Below are positions 1-12,168 of a DNA stretch of 64,000 nucleotides, piece after piece (positions within the stretch are counted from its first letter, which is position 1; each line of letters begins with the position of its first letter). This stretch comes from Xestospongia bergquistia (lineage: Eukaryota; Porifera; Demospongiae; Haplosclerida; Petrosiidae), in the NCBI GenBank assembly GCA_963965975.1, contig OZ014417.1, positions 372,001 through 436,000 on the forward strand, given 5' to 3'. The position numbers were made by a program, and so were the translations under genes. The notes beneath the pieces were generated by a model, which saw only the letters and a list, made by a program, of their open reading frames with translations, searched no databases and had not been told where the DNA came from.

Positions 1-45
1 AGTATGTACATAGTATATTATATACTTTTCTATACATACTGTCAT
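1..45 (-). promoter_or_regulatory. SECIS element of selenoprotein H, 3' arm cut by the window edge
   Basis: Read on the minus strand, just 3' of the selH stop codon. The core ATGA lies at 42-45. It is followed by an 8-bp arm (33-40) that pairs perfectly with 1-8. The AAAA run (26-29) sits 12 nt after the core, and a further small stem (13-18 with 20-25) follows it. This matches the type II SECIS plan: quartet, helix II of 11-12 nt, unpaired As, short apical helix. The second half of the quartet (the GA strand) would lie beyond base 1 and cannot be seen. Its place right after a gene with in-frame TGA codons supports the call. Confidence 0.7.
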
Positions 46-70
46 CAATCTACCACTAATATTAATCATA

Positions 71-606
71 TTATACATCATCAGTTGATGATACAGTCTC
101 TTGTTTGAGTTCTTGAAGTTTTTGTTGAGCCAATTCAACTACTTCGCCTTCAGATGGAAATTTTAATCGTCTAGGAGGACCAAGTTTGATACCAGACCAA
201 AGGACGTGTGCTATAACAATAGAGTCATGTGACAGTCATGTGATCATAGTACATGTACATATTTACTTTCTCCATTGATGAGGAGGGAACACTCAAAACT
301 TTTACTTCGAGGTTTTTGAGGATTAATTTCTACAGTACTGTCTGGGAATGAAGTTTGTAACTGCTCTGCTAATGAATTTGCTTGTCTTTTGTATGTCTGT
401 CAAGAGTTTCTACACAAAATATCAGAATTATAATGTGGTCAGTTTAGTGCTGTAGAAGTATAGTCATCAGATACAACTTACCATCTTTCTATTATAAAAA
501 CAACATTATTATCTTCTTTCTGGTCTCCTTTAACTTTCTTAGTTGGTGGAGATGTTTCATCTTCTGGTTTAGGTTGCTTAGAGACTCGTTTTCTTCTTGG
601 TGGCAT
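71..606 (-). CDS. SELENOH: Selenoprotein H with UxxU redox motif
   Basis: Three exons (606-482, 409-267, 210-71) close as 136 codons (135 aa), about the usual SelH length. Features seen: a basic N-terminus starting MPPRRKRV (typical nuclear signal region), a thioredoxin-like b-a-b start (NNVVFIIER), then a redox loop, and the family blocks INPQKPRSKSFE and LWSGIKLGPPRRLKFPSEGE. The redox loop reads TGA-AAC-TCT-TGA (residues 42-45), i.e. Sec-Asn-Ser-Sec; the first TGA is split by intron 1. Known SelH proteins carry CxxU here, so the first Cys is also a TGA in this gene. SelH is a nuclear redox protein. The gene shares a promoter with the membrane-protein gene starting at 785. An alternative acceptor upstream would give Cys but runs into a stop. 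Confidence 0.85.
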
Positions 607-784
607 GCTTGAAGACCACGTGGACGTATACGGAGCAGGCTAAATAACTATCATTTTCTCCATTACATTTGTGTAGAAGTTTTAGAATGTTTCCGTATAT
701 CTCCGTATACTTTAAATAATTCTTTATAATTGCCTTGTTACTTTCGCTATTGTACCAACACTCATAGTAGTTGCTGCAAAGATC
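607..784. promoter_or_regulatory. Divergent promoter with shared 30-bp element
   Basis: 178 bp separate the start codons of SELENOH (-) and the first four-helix protein (+). It holds an E-box CCACGTG (616-622), GTATACGGA just after it, and at 680-709 an element beginning TTTTAGAATGTTTCCGTA and ending CTCCGTATA. Near copies occur upstream of ATP synthase b (18184-18213, minus) and TRMT2A (53560-53585). In all three the element points towards the downstream gene. Confidence 0.55.
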
Positions 785-1674
785 ATGGTACTGGACGGAC
801 CTGCAAGAAAAGTAAGTGTTATTTATTATATATTGCTAATCTGGCTCCAGATATCTCTAGTACTATTACTATTCTCAATATTGGGATGGATAACTTACAT
901 AATTGGTTTTGCTCTGCGAATTTATGAGTAAGTCAACTACATCAAATTAAATTATACATCTTTAGACATGCATACTTTAAACTATATATCTCTCTATGTA
1001 TATTCTCAGCATACACTACTATATATGAAATATCTCATTCCAATAAATATCACAGCAATAACTGTAAGATATAATGTACTTTTGTTAATGCAGGTTCAAA
1101 AGAGATGATGATGAATCAAACATCAATCCGCTCCACGAAGACTTCATTCCATTCTGGTGTTTTGCAGTGGGAGCTCCATTTCTCTATATTGTATACTTTA
1201 TTCATCTTTATGTCCACATCACATTCACCCATTACCTGGTATGGCTATAGATGTTATAAGAATAATAACTACATAGATATTAGATCCTTGTAATAGAAAA
1301 TGTAGCACTATTATTACTTTCCATTATTGCATTAAGTCTCTATTGATGACTTTATGTTAACACTTCTTTTCTTTCAGTCAGTATTCTTCACAGCAATCTA
1401 TTTCACAGCAGCTGGTGGTGTTCTCTACATAAATGGTATATTGATTTCATATGCTGTCAAACAGAGACAGGCATATCAAACACTTCAAGATATTAATGTT
1501 GAATACTGTGTCATAGTGGAGTTTGCAGGCATCCTATTCTCCTGTCTGTTCTATGTATGTACTTGATCTTTAATATTATTTTATTCATATTATTTTTGAA
1601 TTCTTTAGTGGTTTTCTATAATGCTCTGGCCTTGTTTTCGGAAGAACAAAGCTAAAGGATACTACGATTATTAA
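785..1674 (+). CDS. Four-helix membrane protein, tandem copy 1 (unidentified family)
   Basis: Five exons (785-811, 851-927, 1094-1238, 1378-1554, 1609-1674) close as 163 aa. The protein starts MVLDGPARK, followed by a hydrophobic helix containing LLLFSILGWITYIIGFAL, a charged loop (FKRDDDESN), a second helix around FAVGAPFLYIVYFIHLY, a third around VFFTAIYFTAAGGVLYING, and a fourth around VIVEFAGILFSCLFYWF, with a short cytoplasmic tail MLWPCFRKNKAKGYYDY. The topology resembles tetraspan/MARVEL-type proteins, but I do not recognise a named family. The gene at 2025 has the same intron phases and the tail motif WPCF, so the two are tandem paralogues. A MARVEL-like fold is only a guess from topology. 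Confidence 0.8.
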
Positions 1675-2024
1675 TGATCAAATTCCATTAATCTCAGACC
1701 ATGTTCTTTGTTGAAATGTTCATGTTTATTGTAGTACTAATTGTACTAAAATAACTGTACTACTGGAAAGTACAGACTGTAGATTTATTATATTTTGTGA
1801 ATAATTACAATATTACTCAATAGTATATTGATCAAGTACAATATTTTATAGAGTTCAAAGGACACATGATCTATATTTAGTAACAGGAACAAAACTATTA
1901 ATATTCATAGCTTGAGACTTTCATTAGACCACACAGATACACCCCTGCCTCCATAACAGTTTTAGTTTAAACAGACAGTTGATTCTTATTGCTAATTTCA
2001 TACTATTACTATCCAGTTATCAAG

Positions 2025-4135
2025 ATGTTAGATGGACTTGCAAGAAAAGTAAGTATATTTTATATATCTATCTAATAAGTAGTTATAAATGTAAGTTTGT
2101 TTATTATCATATCTCTTATTGTTCTCAAGTGTTTGTAAGTAGTTGCAATGTTTGTAGTTGTTTTAGAGCTCCAGCCTTGCTTTATAAACAGTTTTAAATC
2201 TTTTTGTGAATAAAATAGACTCATATTGTTAATGCTATTTCTAATATTAATTGTCTGTGCCTAAGTTCATGATTACAACTTGTGAGTTTATTATAACATA
2301 AGATTAACAAAAGATTTATTATTATAACAACAATTACATGATGTCTTTCTTTCTTGTAGCTTGCTCTACCTTTTGTTCTTCTGTCAGCAGTTGGTTGGGT
2401 AACTTATGCTGTTGGTTTTGGAATTCGTAATTTCGAGTAAGTGTTCCTAAAATAATTATGTTGGTTTGTTTTCACAGTGAAAAACAATCATGTCACATTA
2501 TATAAAGTTAATTGTCATACTATACAATATAAAATTACTTTAACATGTACTAAAAAATAATGTATAGCATGTATTTTAATAGTGTATCATTTAAAAGTGC
2601 ATACAACCACACACATTGTTTTTGATAATATTCACAATTATTATGAATTTAGTCAACTCAAATTTAGCACTATCTCATATCATAATTACCAATTAAGGAG
2701 TCAGATATAAACAATATGTTATTACATCACTTACTTAGAAAAGGGATTGGTTGCATTAACCAAATATGACTACATCTAACAACATCTTTGATGTGTGCTA
2801 ACATGATTGTATAACATTTGTATAAATACACGCTCTTAATTCATTCCATTATTTAGATTTAAAGATGATACTGGTAAACCTGCTACAGACATCTTGTACT
2901 TCCAATATTGGTGTTTTGGTGTGGCAGCACTCCTATTATATGCTGTTACTATTACACATCTGTTCTGTGGAAACCCAATTACAATATTTCTCGTATCCAA
3001 CAATTACTAATTATTATTATAATATTGAATAGATAAAGTTATCAAAACATTCAATAAAATGAGTAGTAGAAACTATAGCCACTAAATTAAACCACAATAA
3101 CTATATAGTATATTGAGTTGCTAACATATACTATATGTGTAGATATGTGCATGTTTAACATGAGCTAGTCATAATAAAGTTGATATAAAGATATAGATTT
3201 GATTGTTTAGCGCATCTTTGATCTATACAATAATGACATGTCACTTTCTATTGTTGTCTTTAACACACAATGTGTTATGTTTAGATCATGTTCTTTCAAT
3301 CATTCTTCTTTACCAGTGGTGGTGGTATCCTTCTTTTCAACGGACAGATTATCCGCTCAAGTTGGGAAACTGATGTAGAAGGTACACTTCATAAGGAGTA
3401 TTATTATGTGGTCATTGAGTTTGCTGGTGCCGGAGTCTCTATGCTACTTTATGTAAGTTAATATATTAATATTGTCCTAGTTCTTAATGCTATAAGCTCT
3501 AAAAACATAACTAAAGTAAAATCATATAATATTATAAAACAAACACACTAGAACTAAAGCTTTGTAGACAGCAGTCCTAGAACTAGATGATATTAATTGT
3601 ACTAGTAGTTATCATAACTTATTCTATGATGTCATTACATTGTGTGTACATTACTTCATGTGATGTTTTGGGAGTGATATCATAGATAAAATAAAATATA
3701 CCACAGCACTATATTGAGTGTTATTATAGAGTGTAATACACCACAGCACTGTATTAAGTGCTATAATAGAGTGTAATATACCACAGTACTGTATTAAGTG
3801 CTATAATAGAGTGTAATATACCACAGCACTGTATTGAGTGTTATTATAGAGTGTAATACACCACAGCACTGTATTAAGTGCTATAATAGAGTGTAATATA
3901 CCACAGTACTGTATTAAGTGCTATAATAGAGTGTAATATACCACAGCACTGTATTGAGTGTTATTATAGAGTGTAATATAATTATTGGTCATAGTATGTT
4001 CAATATCATTTACTAAAACATTTGTATAAATAGTTTTCTAAGGTAAATATAATTAATATCATTGTCTTTTTATAGTGGGTCTCTTTGATGTTCTGGCCTT
4101 GTTTTAGTAGGAAGGAGGAGTATGATGATGCATAA
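2025..4135 (+). CDS. Four-helix membrane protein, tandem copy 2
   Basis: Five exons (2025-2048, 2360-2436, 2857-2992, 3285-3452, 4076-4135) close as 154 aa. Starts MLDGLARK, then four hydrophobic segments (LALPFVLLSAVGWVTYAVGF; FGVAALLLYAVTITHLF; MFFQSFFFTSGGGILLFNG; YVVIEFAGAGVSMLLY) and the tail FWPCFSRKEEYDDA. Order, loop charges, intron positions and phases match the copy at 785, showing a tandem duplication that is old enough for introns to have diverged fully. Introns here are unusually long for the window (311-623 nt); intron 4 holds a 40-bp minisatellite. Function unknown. Confidence 0.8.
3701..3980. repeat. 40-bp minisatellite with 120-bp higher-order period
   Basis: Exactly seven 40-bp units, each starting CCACAGYACTRTATT, fill this part of intron 4 of the preceding gene. 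Variant bases run in the order A-B-C-A-B-C-A, so the true repeat is a 120-bp triplet of diverged monomers. Confidence 0.95.
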
Positions 4136-4428
4136 ATAGTTTTTAATAGTTTATACACTACATCATATAACTCACTTACTGTTATTGTTGTTGTACTAAG
4201 CCACACCCATTATTATATTATTAATTAGTAGTCATCAACTAATTTTAAAACTATAACTTGCCATTTTAATTTTAAAATAATTATTGTTGTTGTTTTATTA
4301 GTTTATAACTACATCTGTTGAGATAGTAATTAACTCAAATTGTTTGTTAATTTGATAGTTCAAATTAAAGATTAGTCTCAAATCTAGCTATTACAAGTAC
4401 GTATATCAAGTATTTAAATCCAACCATA

Positions 4429-4777
4429 TCGTATACTAGCTGAGAACTATCCTATCGTATATTAGCTGAGAACTATCGTATATTAGCTGAGAACTATCCT
4501 ATCGTATATTAGCTGAGAACTATCGTATACTAGCTGAGAACTATCCTATCGTATATTAGCTGAGAACTATCGTATACTAGCTGAGAACTATCCTATCGTA
4601 TATTAGCTGAGAACTATCGTATATTAGCTGAGAACTATCCTATCGTATACTAGCTGAGAACTATCGTATATTAGCTGAGAACTATCCTATCGTATACTAG
4701 CTGAGAACTATCGTATATTAGCTGAGAACTATCCTATCGTATACTAGCTGAGAACTATCGTATATTAGCTGAGAACT
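4429..4777. repeat. Alternating 26/21-bp satellite (47-bp period)
   Basis: About fifteen units of GTATAYTAGCTGAGAACTATC, of which alternate ones carry an extra CCTAT-type insertion, giving 26- and 21-bp units in strict alternation. It lies in the intergenic stretch between the four-helix gene (ends 4135) and the transporter (starts 4938). The rest of that stretch is plain AT-rich sequence. Confidence 0.95.
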
Positions 4778-4937
4778 GGTGCAAAGATTTTTTATAGTGC
4801 AGATTTTATTTATACAATTCATACAGAATTGTATAAATAAAATTTGTCATTCAAACAGTTGCGAAATTATTAAAACATTTATGCTATTCTGCAAAGGGGA
4901 GGAACTATAAAGTGGGCTGTCATTACCTCTGCAAGTT

Positions 4938-6108
4938 ATGGCTGCCTGCTGTGAGTGCTGTAAACCTTCTCTCTTTTCTGATAACAAAGAGTTGAAAAGA
5001 TTAAGAAGAAATTGGATCAATATTTTATTTGTGTCCTCTCTGACTGGACTCTCTTATTTTATAATAATACCTTCTCTATATCAGTTTGTAACTAGTTCAA
5101 AGACTCCACAAGATTCTACAGTACACATCACAAACTAATAAACTATTATATATAACTATATTCTCATAGATACAACCTGGTCTAGGACTTAGTGATACAT
5201 GGTATCAAGCAATCATCAGTTTATCAAGTGCTGGAGAACTCCTTGGAGCTATAATATTTGGTATTATATCAAGATGGTTTCTTGTCAAACATCTCTTTCT
5301 TGTTGGACTAATGTCTGCATTTACTGGTGCTCTATTTTATGGTATTGGTAAATTTGGTTGGATGTTACTTATTGGTAAGTTATTAATATATTAAAGCACT
5401 TTTTAACTTTTAACTTCAAGGTCGTTTCTTAATTGGTGTTTATCAAGGTAGTCAGCTGGTATTGTGGAGGACATATATCGGAGAAAGCAGTGAGAAAGCC
5501 ATTGCTATGATGCCTCAGGATAAGCAGGCTAAATCTACATTAAAATATACTAACTTCTTTTTGATATTTTTTGTTGGGTCAACATGCATAGCTCTTGGTC
5601 CTTGTAAGTAGAAACTCACCATGGTAACGTCATAATATATTGTCTTTTAGCTTTATCAGCAGTAGCTGCTCAAATTCCAGGCTTGGATCAGTTTCGTTGG
5701 CCTGGATGGTTTTTATGTGCTCATGCATTATTTCTATTTTTAGTAACATTGTTTAATTTTAGAGAGAAAAAAGATGACATGAACAGAGAAGGAAAGTCAT
5801 GTGCTCCAAAAAAGCTATTAATTCCCAAATATGTATCCTTTATTACAGCTGTATTTATTGTAACAAACTGTCTACATATTTCCTTAACACACACTATATA
5901 GTCTATGGCTTTTATTATTATAGCATTTGTACTAGTGAATTCACAGTTAACTGTGTTAGAAACATTGCAAAATCCAATACTTACTGATAACTTTGGTCTT
6001 GAGATCAAGTACTTGTCATATGTATTTATAGCAGTGACTGTATTTTATTTTATTGCTAATTTAACTGTGTAAGTGTCTGTAATGTAGATAAACCATATGT
6101 ACTCTCTG

Positions 6109-6162
<54 letters not shown>

Positions 6163-7484
6163 TCTCATAGATTCATTCTCCAGCAATGTCGTGTTGATAA
6201 TCGTCTGATATGTCTTATAGCATTTTTCTTAAGTTTTACTGGCTCTACATTAATTGGAGACTGGCAGTCTATTTCAGGAGATCCTTGTAAACAATTAAAT
6301 GATATATATCATTTCAATGGATCAGATATCACAGTTGATGCTACTATTAAAACACTAGTGTTGTCATGGCAACCTACCAATTCATGCCGAATTATTAATA
6401 TGGACATTGAACCTACTTTGATGTCATGTGACAACAATTGTTTATCCAATGAATGTTACTGGCTCCGAGATATCTCATCAACATTAACAATATCATCAAA
6501 TTTTGTATGCACTCCTGATCTTATAGATACTAAACTGTTGTGTTATGGGATAAAAGAAAATACCTTTATTACATTAAAACCAAGTTTAACTATCTGGACT
6601 GACTTGATAAACTGGTTTGATGATAATGGGAGTGGTCATGAGTTTAATACCACAGCATGTAATAGGACGTATAATCTTGCCCATCCACTCATCATGTTAC
6701 AGGTGTTATCGGACTTCTCACAGTCATGTGACATATTGACTACTTGTCTTGAACAAGAAGATGCTGAGGAGAGTTGTAATGGACGATGTGATGTCACTAA
6801 TGTTACTAGTTGTGTCTGTGAACTGTTTGGTTCTGATTCAGAATATCAATGTTTCTGGAACCCTCATTCTCGTCTAACTGGTCGATATTGTAAACGATGT
6901 CGTAAGGCGTGTCTCAGTAAAAAATGTTCCCTTAATTTTGTACAATTTTTGGTTGGAGTTTTCTTTCTAGGTTTTGGGTTTCCAATGTGTCGTATTGGTT
7001 TGACTGTATTAGCATCAGATGCTTTAGGAAGAGAGTCTCAGGTAAGTAATCTAATCACAGCTATGCCCTACACACACACACACTCTCTCCACATGTTAGG
7101 GTTTTATAATGGCATTATTGGTAACTGCTGGTTCAATTGCTAGATTTTGTTCTCCTATATGGGGTATGTTGTCCCCACCTACTCATTATACTAAGCAAAA
7201 ATTAAGGATAATTATGTTTTCATTATTAGGAGATGCCACATATTTAGCAGCTGATCATCGTACCTGGTTACCAATGAGTGTCTTGAGTTTTTGTCAACTA
7301 ACTGTTATTGTTTTTTTTCTAATATTATTTCGGACGTACAAAATTAAAAAGGTATGGTATCAATGTTGCCATGGTGATTATCAAATAATATTTGATATAT
7401 ATTTAGGACGTGGAAATAAGTTCAGCCAAATTATTTGAGGAAGAAGGAGAGGGGGAAAAGAAACGATTATTGATTAATAATTGA
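4938..7484 (+). CDS. MFS transporter, MFSD8/CLN7-like, tandem copy 1
   Basis: Nine exons (4938-5120, 5170-5374, 5421-5603, 5651-5832, 5902-6068, 6171-7041, 7100-7163, 7230-7351, 7407-7484) close as 684 aa. Family marks: an N-terminal cytosolic stretch LRRNWINI before TM1, GRFLIGVYQGSQLV and RTYIGESSEKA after the first TM block, and near the C-terminus QFLVGVFFLGFGFPMCRI and GSIARFCSPIWG, which match the QFL...G.P.C and ASGSGARILGP-type blocks of MFSD8. MFSD8 is a lysosomal membrane transporter/channel lost in CLN7 disease. Longer than MFSD8 (about 520 aa) because exon 6 encodes a large Cys-rich, N-glycosylation-rich lumenal loop. The tail EGEGEKKRLLINN holds an ExxxLL lysosomal sorting signal. 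Exact substrate cannot be told. Confidence 0.75.
6101..6168. repeat. (TC)n / TCTCTG microsatellite at a 3' splice site
   Basis: About 65 bp of TCTCTG and TC repeat runs straight into the acceptor of exon 6 of the first transporter, so it forms the polypyrimidine tract. The matching tract in the second copy (8745-8763) is only about 20 bp. Confidence 0.9.
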
Positions 7485-7576
7485 CTATAATTATTTCAGC
7501 TTTGGGGGTGGGGCTCATATAATTAGCAAACTATGAATAATTAATACTAATTTAATAATTATTACTACATGATGCA

Positions 7577-10213
7577 ATGGCGTGTATCTGCTTCGAGTGT
7601 TGTAAACCTTCTCTCTTTTCTGATAAGAAAGAACTGAAAAGATTAAGAAGAAATTGGATCAATATTTTCCTCGTGACCTCTCTAACTGGACTCTCTTATT
7701 TTATAATAATACCTTCTCTACATCAGTTTGTGACTAGTTCAAAGACTCCACAAGATTCTACAGTACACATCACAAACTAATAAACTATTATATATAACTA
7801 TATTCTCATAGATACAACCTGGTCTAGGACTTAGTGATACATGGTATCAAGCAATCATCAGTTTATCAAGTGCTGGAGAACTCCTTGGAGCTATAATATT
7901 TGGTATTATATCAAGATGGTTTCTTGTCAAACATCTCTTTCTTGTTGGACTGATGTCTGCATTTACTGGTGCTCTATTTTATGGTATTGGTAAATTTGGT
8001 TGGATGTTACTTATTGGTAAGTTATTAATATATTAAAGGACATGTTTAAACTTTTAACTTCAAGGTCGTTTCTTAATTGGTGTTTATCAAGGTAGTCATC
8101 TGGTATTGTGGAGAACATATATCGGAGAAAGCAGTGAGAAAGCCATTGCTATGATGCCTCAGGAGAAGCAGGCTAAATCTACATTAAAATATACTAACTT
8201 CTTTTTGACCTTTTCTGTCGGGACAACATGTGTTGCTCTTGGTCCTTGTAAGTAGAAACTCACCATGGCAACAACATAATATATTGTCTTTTAGCTTTAT
8301 CAGCAGTAGCTGCTCAAATTCCAGGCCTTGATCAGTTTCGTTGGCCTGGATGGTTTTTATGTGCTCATGCATTATTTCTATTTTTAGTAACATTGTTTAA
8401 TTTTAGAGAGAAAAAAGATGACATGAACAGAGAAGGAAAGTCATGTGCTCCAAAAAAGCTATTAATTCCCAAATATGTATCCTTTATTACAGCTGTATTT
8501 ATTGTAACAAACTGTCTACATATTTCCTTAACACATACTATATAGTCTATGGCTTTTATTATTATAGCATTTGTACTAGTGAATTCACAGCTAGCTGTAC
8601 TGGATACTTTAATAAATCCAATACTTGCTGACAATTTTGGTCTTGAGATCAAGTACTTGTCATATGTATTTATAGCAGTGACTGTATTTTATTTTATTGC
8701 TAATATAACTGTGTAAGTGTCTGTAATGTAGACAAACCATATGTAGTCTCTCTCTCTCTCTCATAGATTTTTTCTCCAGCAATGTCGTGTTGATAATCGT
8801 CTGATATGCCTTATAGCATTTTTCTTAAGTTTTACTGGCTCTACATTAATTGGAGACTGGCAGTCTATTTCAGGAGATCCTTGTAAACAATTAAATGATA
8901 TATATCATTTCAATGGATCAGATATCACAGTTGATGCTACTATTAAAACACTAGTGTTGTCATGGCAACCTACTAATTCATGCCGAATTATTAATATGGA
9001 CATTGAACCTACTTTGATGTCATGTGACAACAATTGTTTATCTAATGAATGTTACTGGCTCCGAGATATCTCATCAACATTAACAACATCATCAAATTTT
9101 GTATGCACTCCTGATCTTATAGATACTAAACTATTGTGTTATGGGATAAAAGAAAATACCTTTATTACATTAAAACCAAGTTCAACTATCTGGACTGACT
9201 TGATAAACTGGTTTGATGATAACGGGAGTGGTTATGAGTTTAATACCACAGCATGTAATAGGACGTATAATCTTGCCCATCCACTCATCATGTTACAAGT
9301 GTTATCGGACTTCTCACAGTCATGTGACATATTGACTACTTGTCTTGAACAAGAAGATGCTGAGGAGAGTTGTAATGGACAATGTGATGTCACTAATGTT
9401 ACTAGTTGTGTCTGTGAACTGTTTGGTTCTGATTCAGAATATCAATGTTTCTGGAACCCTCATTCTCGTCTAACTGGTCGATATTGTGAACGATGTCATA
9501 AGGCATGTCTCAGTAAAAAACGCTCACTTAATTTTGTCCAATTTTTGATTGGAGTTTTCTTTCTAGCTCCTGGTTTTCCAATGTGTCGTATTGGTTTGAC
9601 TATATTAGCATCAGATGCTTTAGGAAGAGAGTCTCAGGTGAAGTAATTTAATCATAAGTATGTCTATATTGACACTCTCTCACACCCCTCACCCACATAA
9701 TTAGGGTTTGATAATGGGACTGTTGGTAGCTTCCGGCTCAATTTCAAGGTTTTTTTCTCCAATATGGGGTAAATTAGCTCCACCTACTTATTGTATTAAC
9801 CTAATTTTTTATTATTAGGAGATGCTACATATTTAGCAGCTGATCATCGTACCTGGTTACCAATGAGTGTCTTGAGTTTTTGTCAACTAACTGTTATTGT
9901 AATTTTCTTAATATTATTTCGGACATATAAAATCAAGAAGGTATGGTATCAATGTTGCCATGGTGATTATCAATGAGTAATTTAGGTTGTGGAAAAAAGT
10001 TCAGTTAATGGTGAACTAGAGACAGAAGTAGGCGTGGCAGATAGTGTGGAGTTATTGATGTTCAGGGACATTAATGAAGATGAAGAAACCCAATTAATTG
10101 AAAAGGAAGGAAATGAAACCCAATTAATTGAAAAGGAAGGAAGTGAGGAAGAGAACCAATTAATTGAGGAGGAAGGAGACGAGGAAGAGAGACAGTTGTT
10201 GGCTGATCAGTAA
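7577..10213 (+). CDS. MFS transporter, MFSD8/CLN7-like, tandem copy 2
   Basis: Nine exons (7577-7762, 7812-8016, 8065-8247, 8295-8476, 8546-8712, 8767-9637, 9705-9768, 9819-9940, 9986-10213) close as 735 aa. Exon lengths 2-8 equal those of the copy at 4938, and even introns 1, 2 and 4 are almost identical, so the duplication is recent or conversion is ongoing. Same MFS blocks and Cys-rich lumenal loop. The last exon differs: it is 228 nt instead of 78 and encodes an acidic tail with QLIEKEG-type repeats that yields four acidic dileucine motifs (EETQLI, NETQLI, EENQLI, EERQLL). These are AP-binding lysosomal/endosomal sorting signals in known proteins, so sorting strength probably differs between copies. 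Confidence 0.75.
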
Positions 10214-10330
10214 AATCGATTATTATAGTTAGTCATTAATTAATAATTATTTATTTATTAATTATTAATAATTATTTATCAGTTATCGCAGAATTTTGGG
10301 GGTGGGGCTCGTATTAACTAGTAACTAAAA

Positions 10331-12070
<1,740 letters not shown>

Positions 12071-12168
12071 GGAATCTCATAACATTTTATTATTTATTTA
12101 ATTATCACAAATTAATATTGTATTACAGTATTATATAATAAAATCATCAGAAATAGTTTCTATTGTCT

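Noticed and set aside
4429..4777. Regular repeats that look like a CRISPR array
   Set aside because: No unique spacers; units abut directly, and the DNA is from an animal.
5721..6008. Minus-strand frame conserved in both transporter copies (also 8365-8652)
   Set aside because: Conserved only because the sense exons are; no splice or start support on the minus strand.
6097..7143. 348-aa frame starting in SLSLSLS
   Set aside because: It begins in the TC microsatellite and runs past the exon 6 donor; the real exon is 6171-7041.
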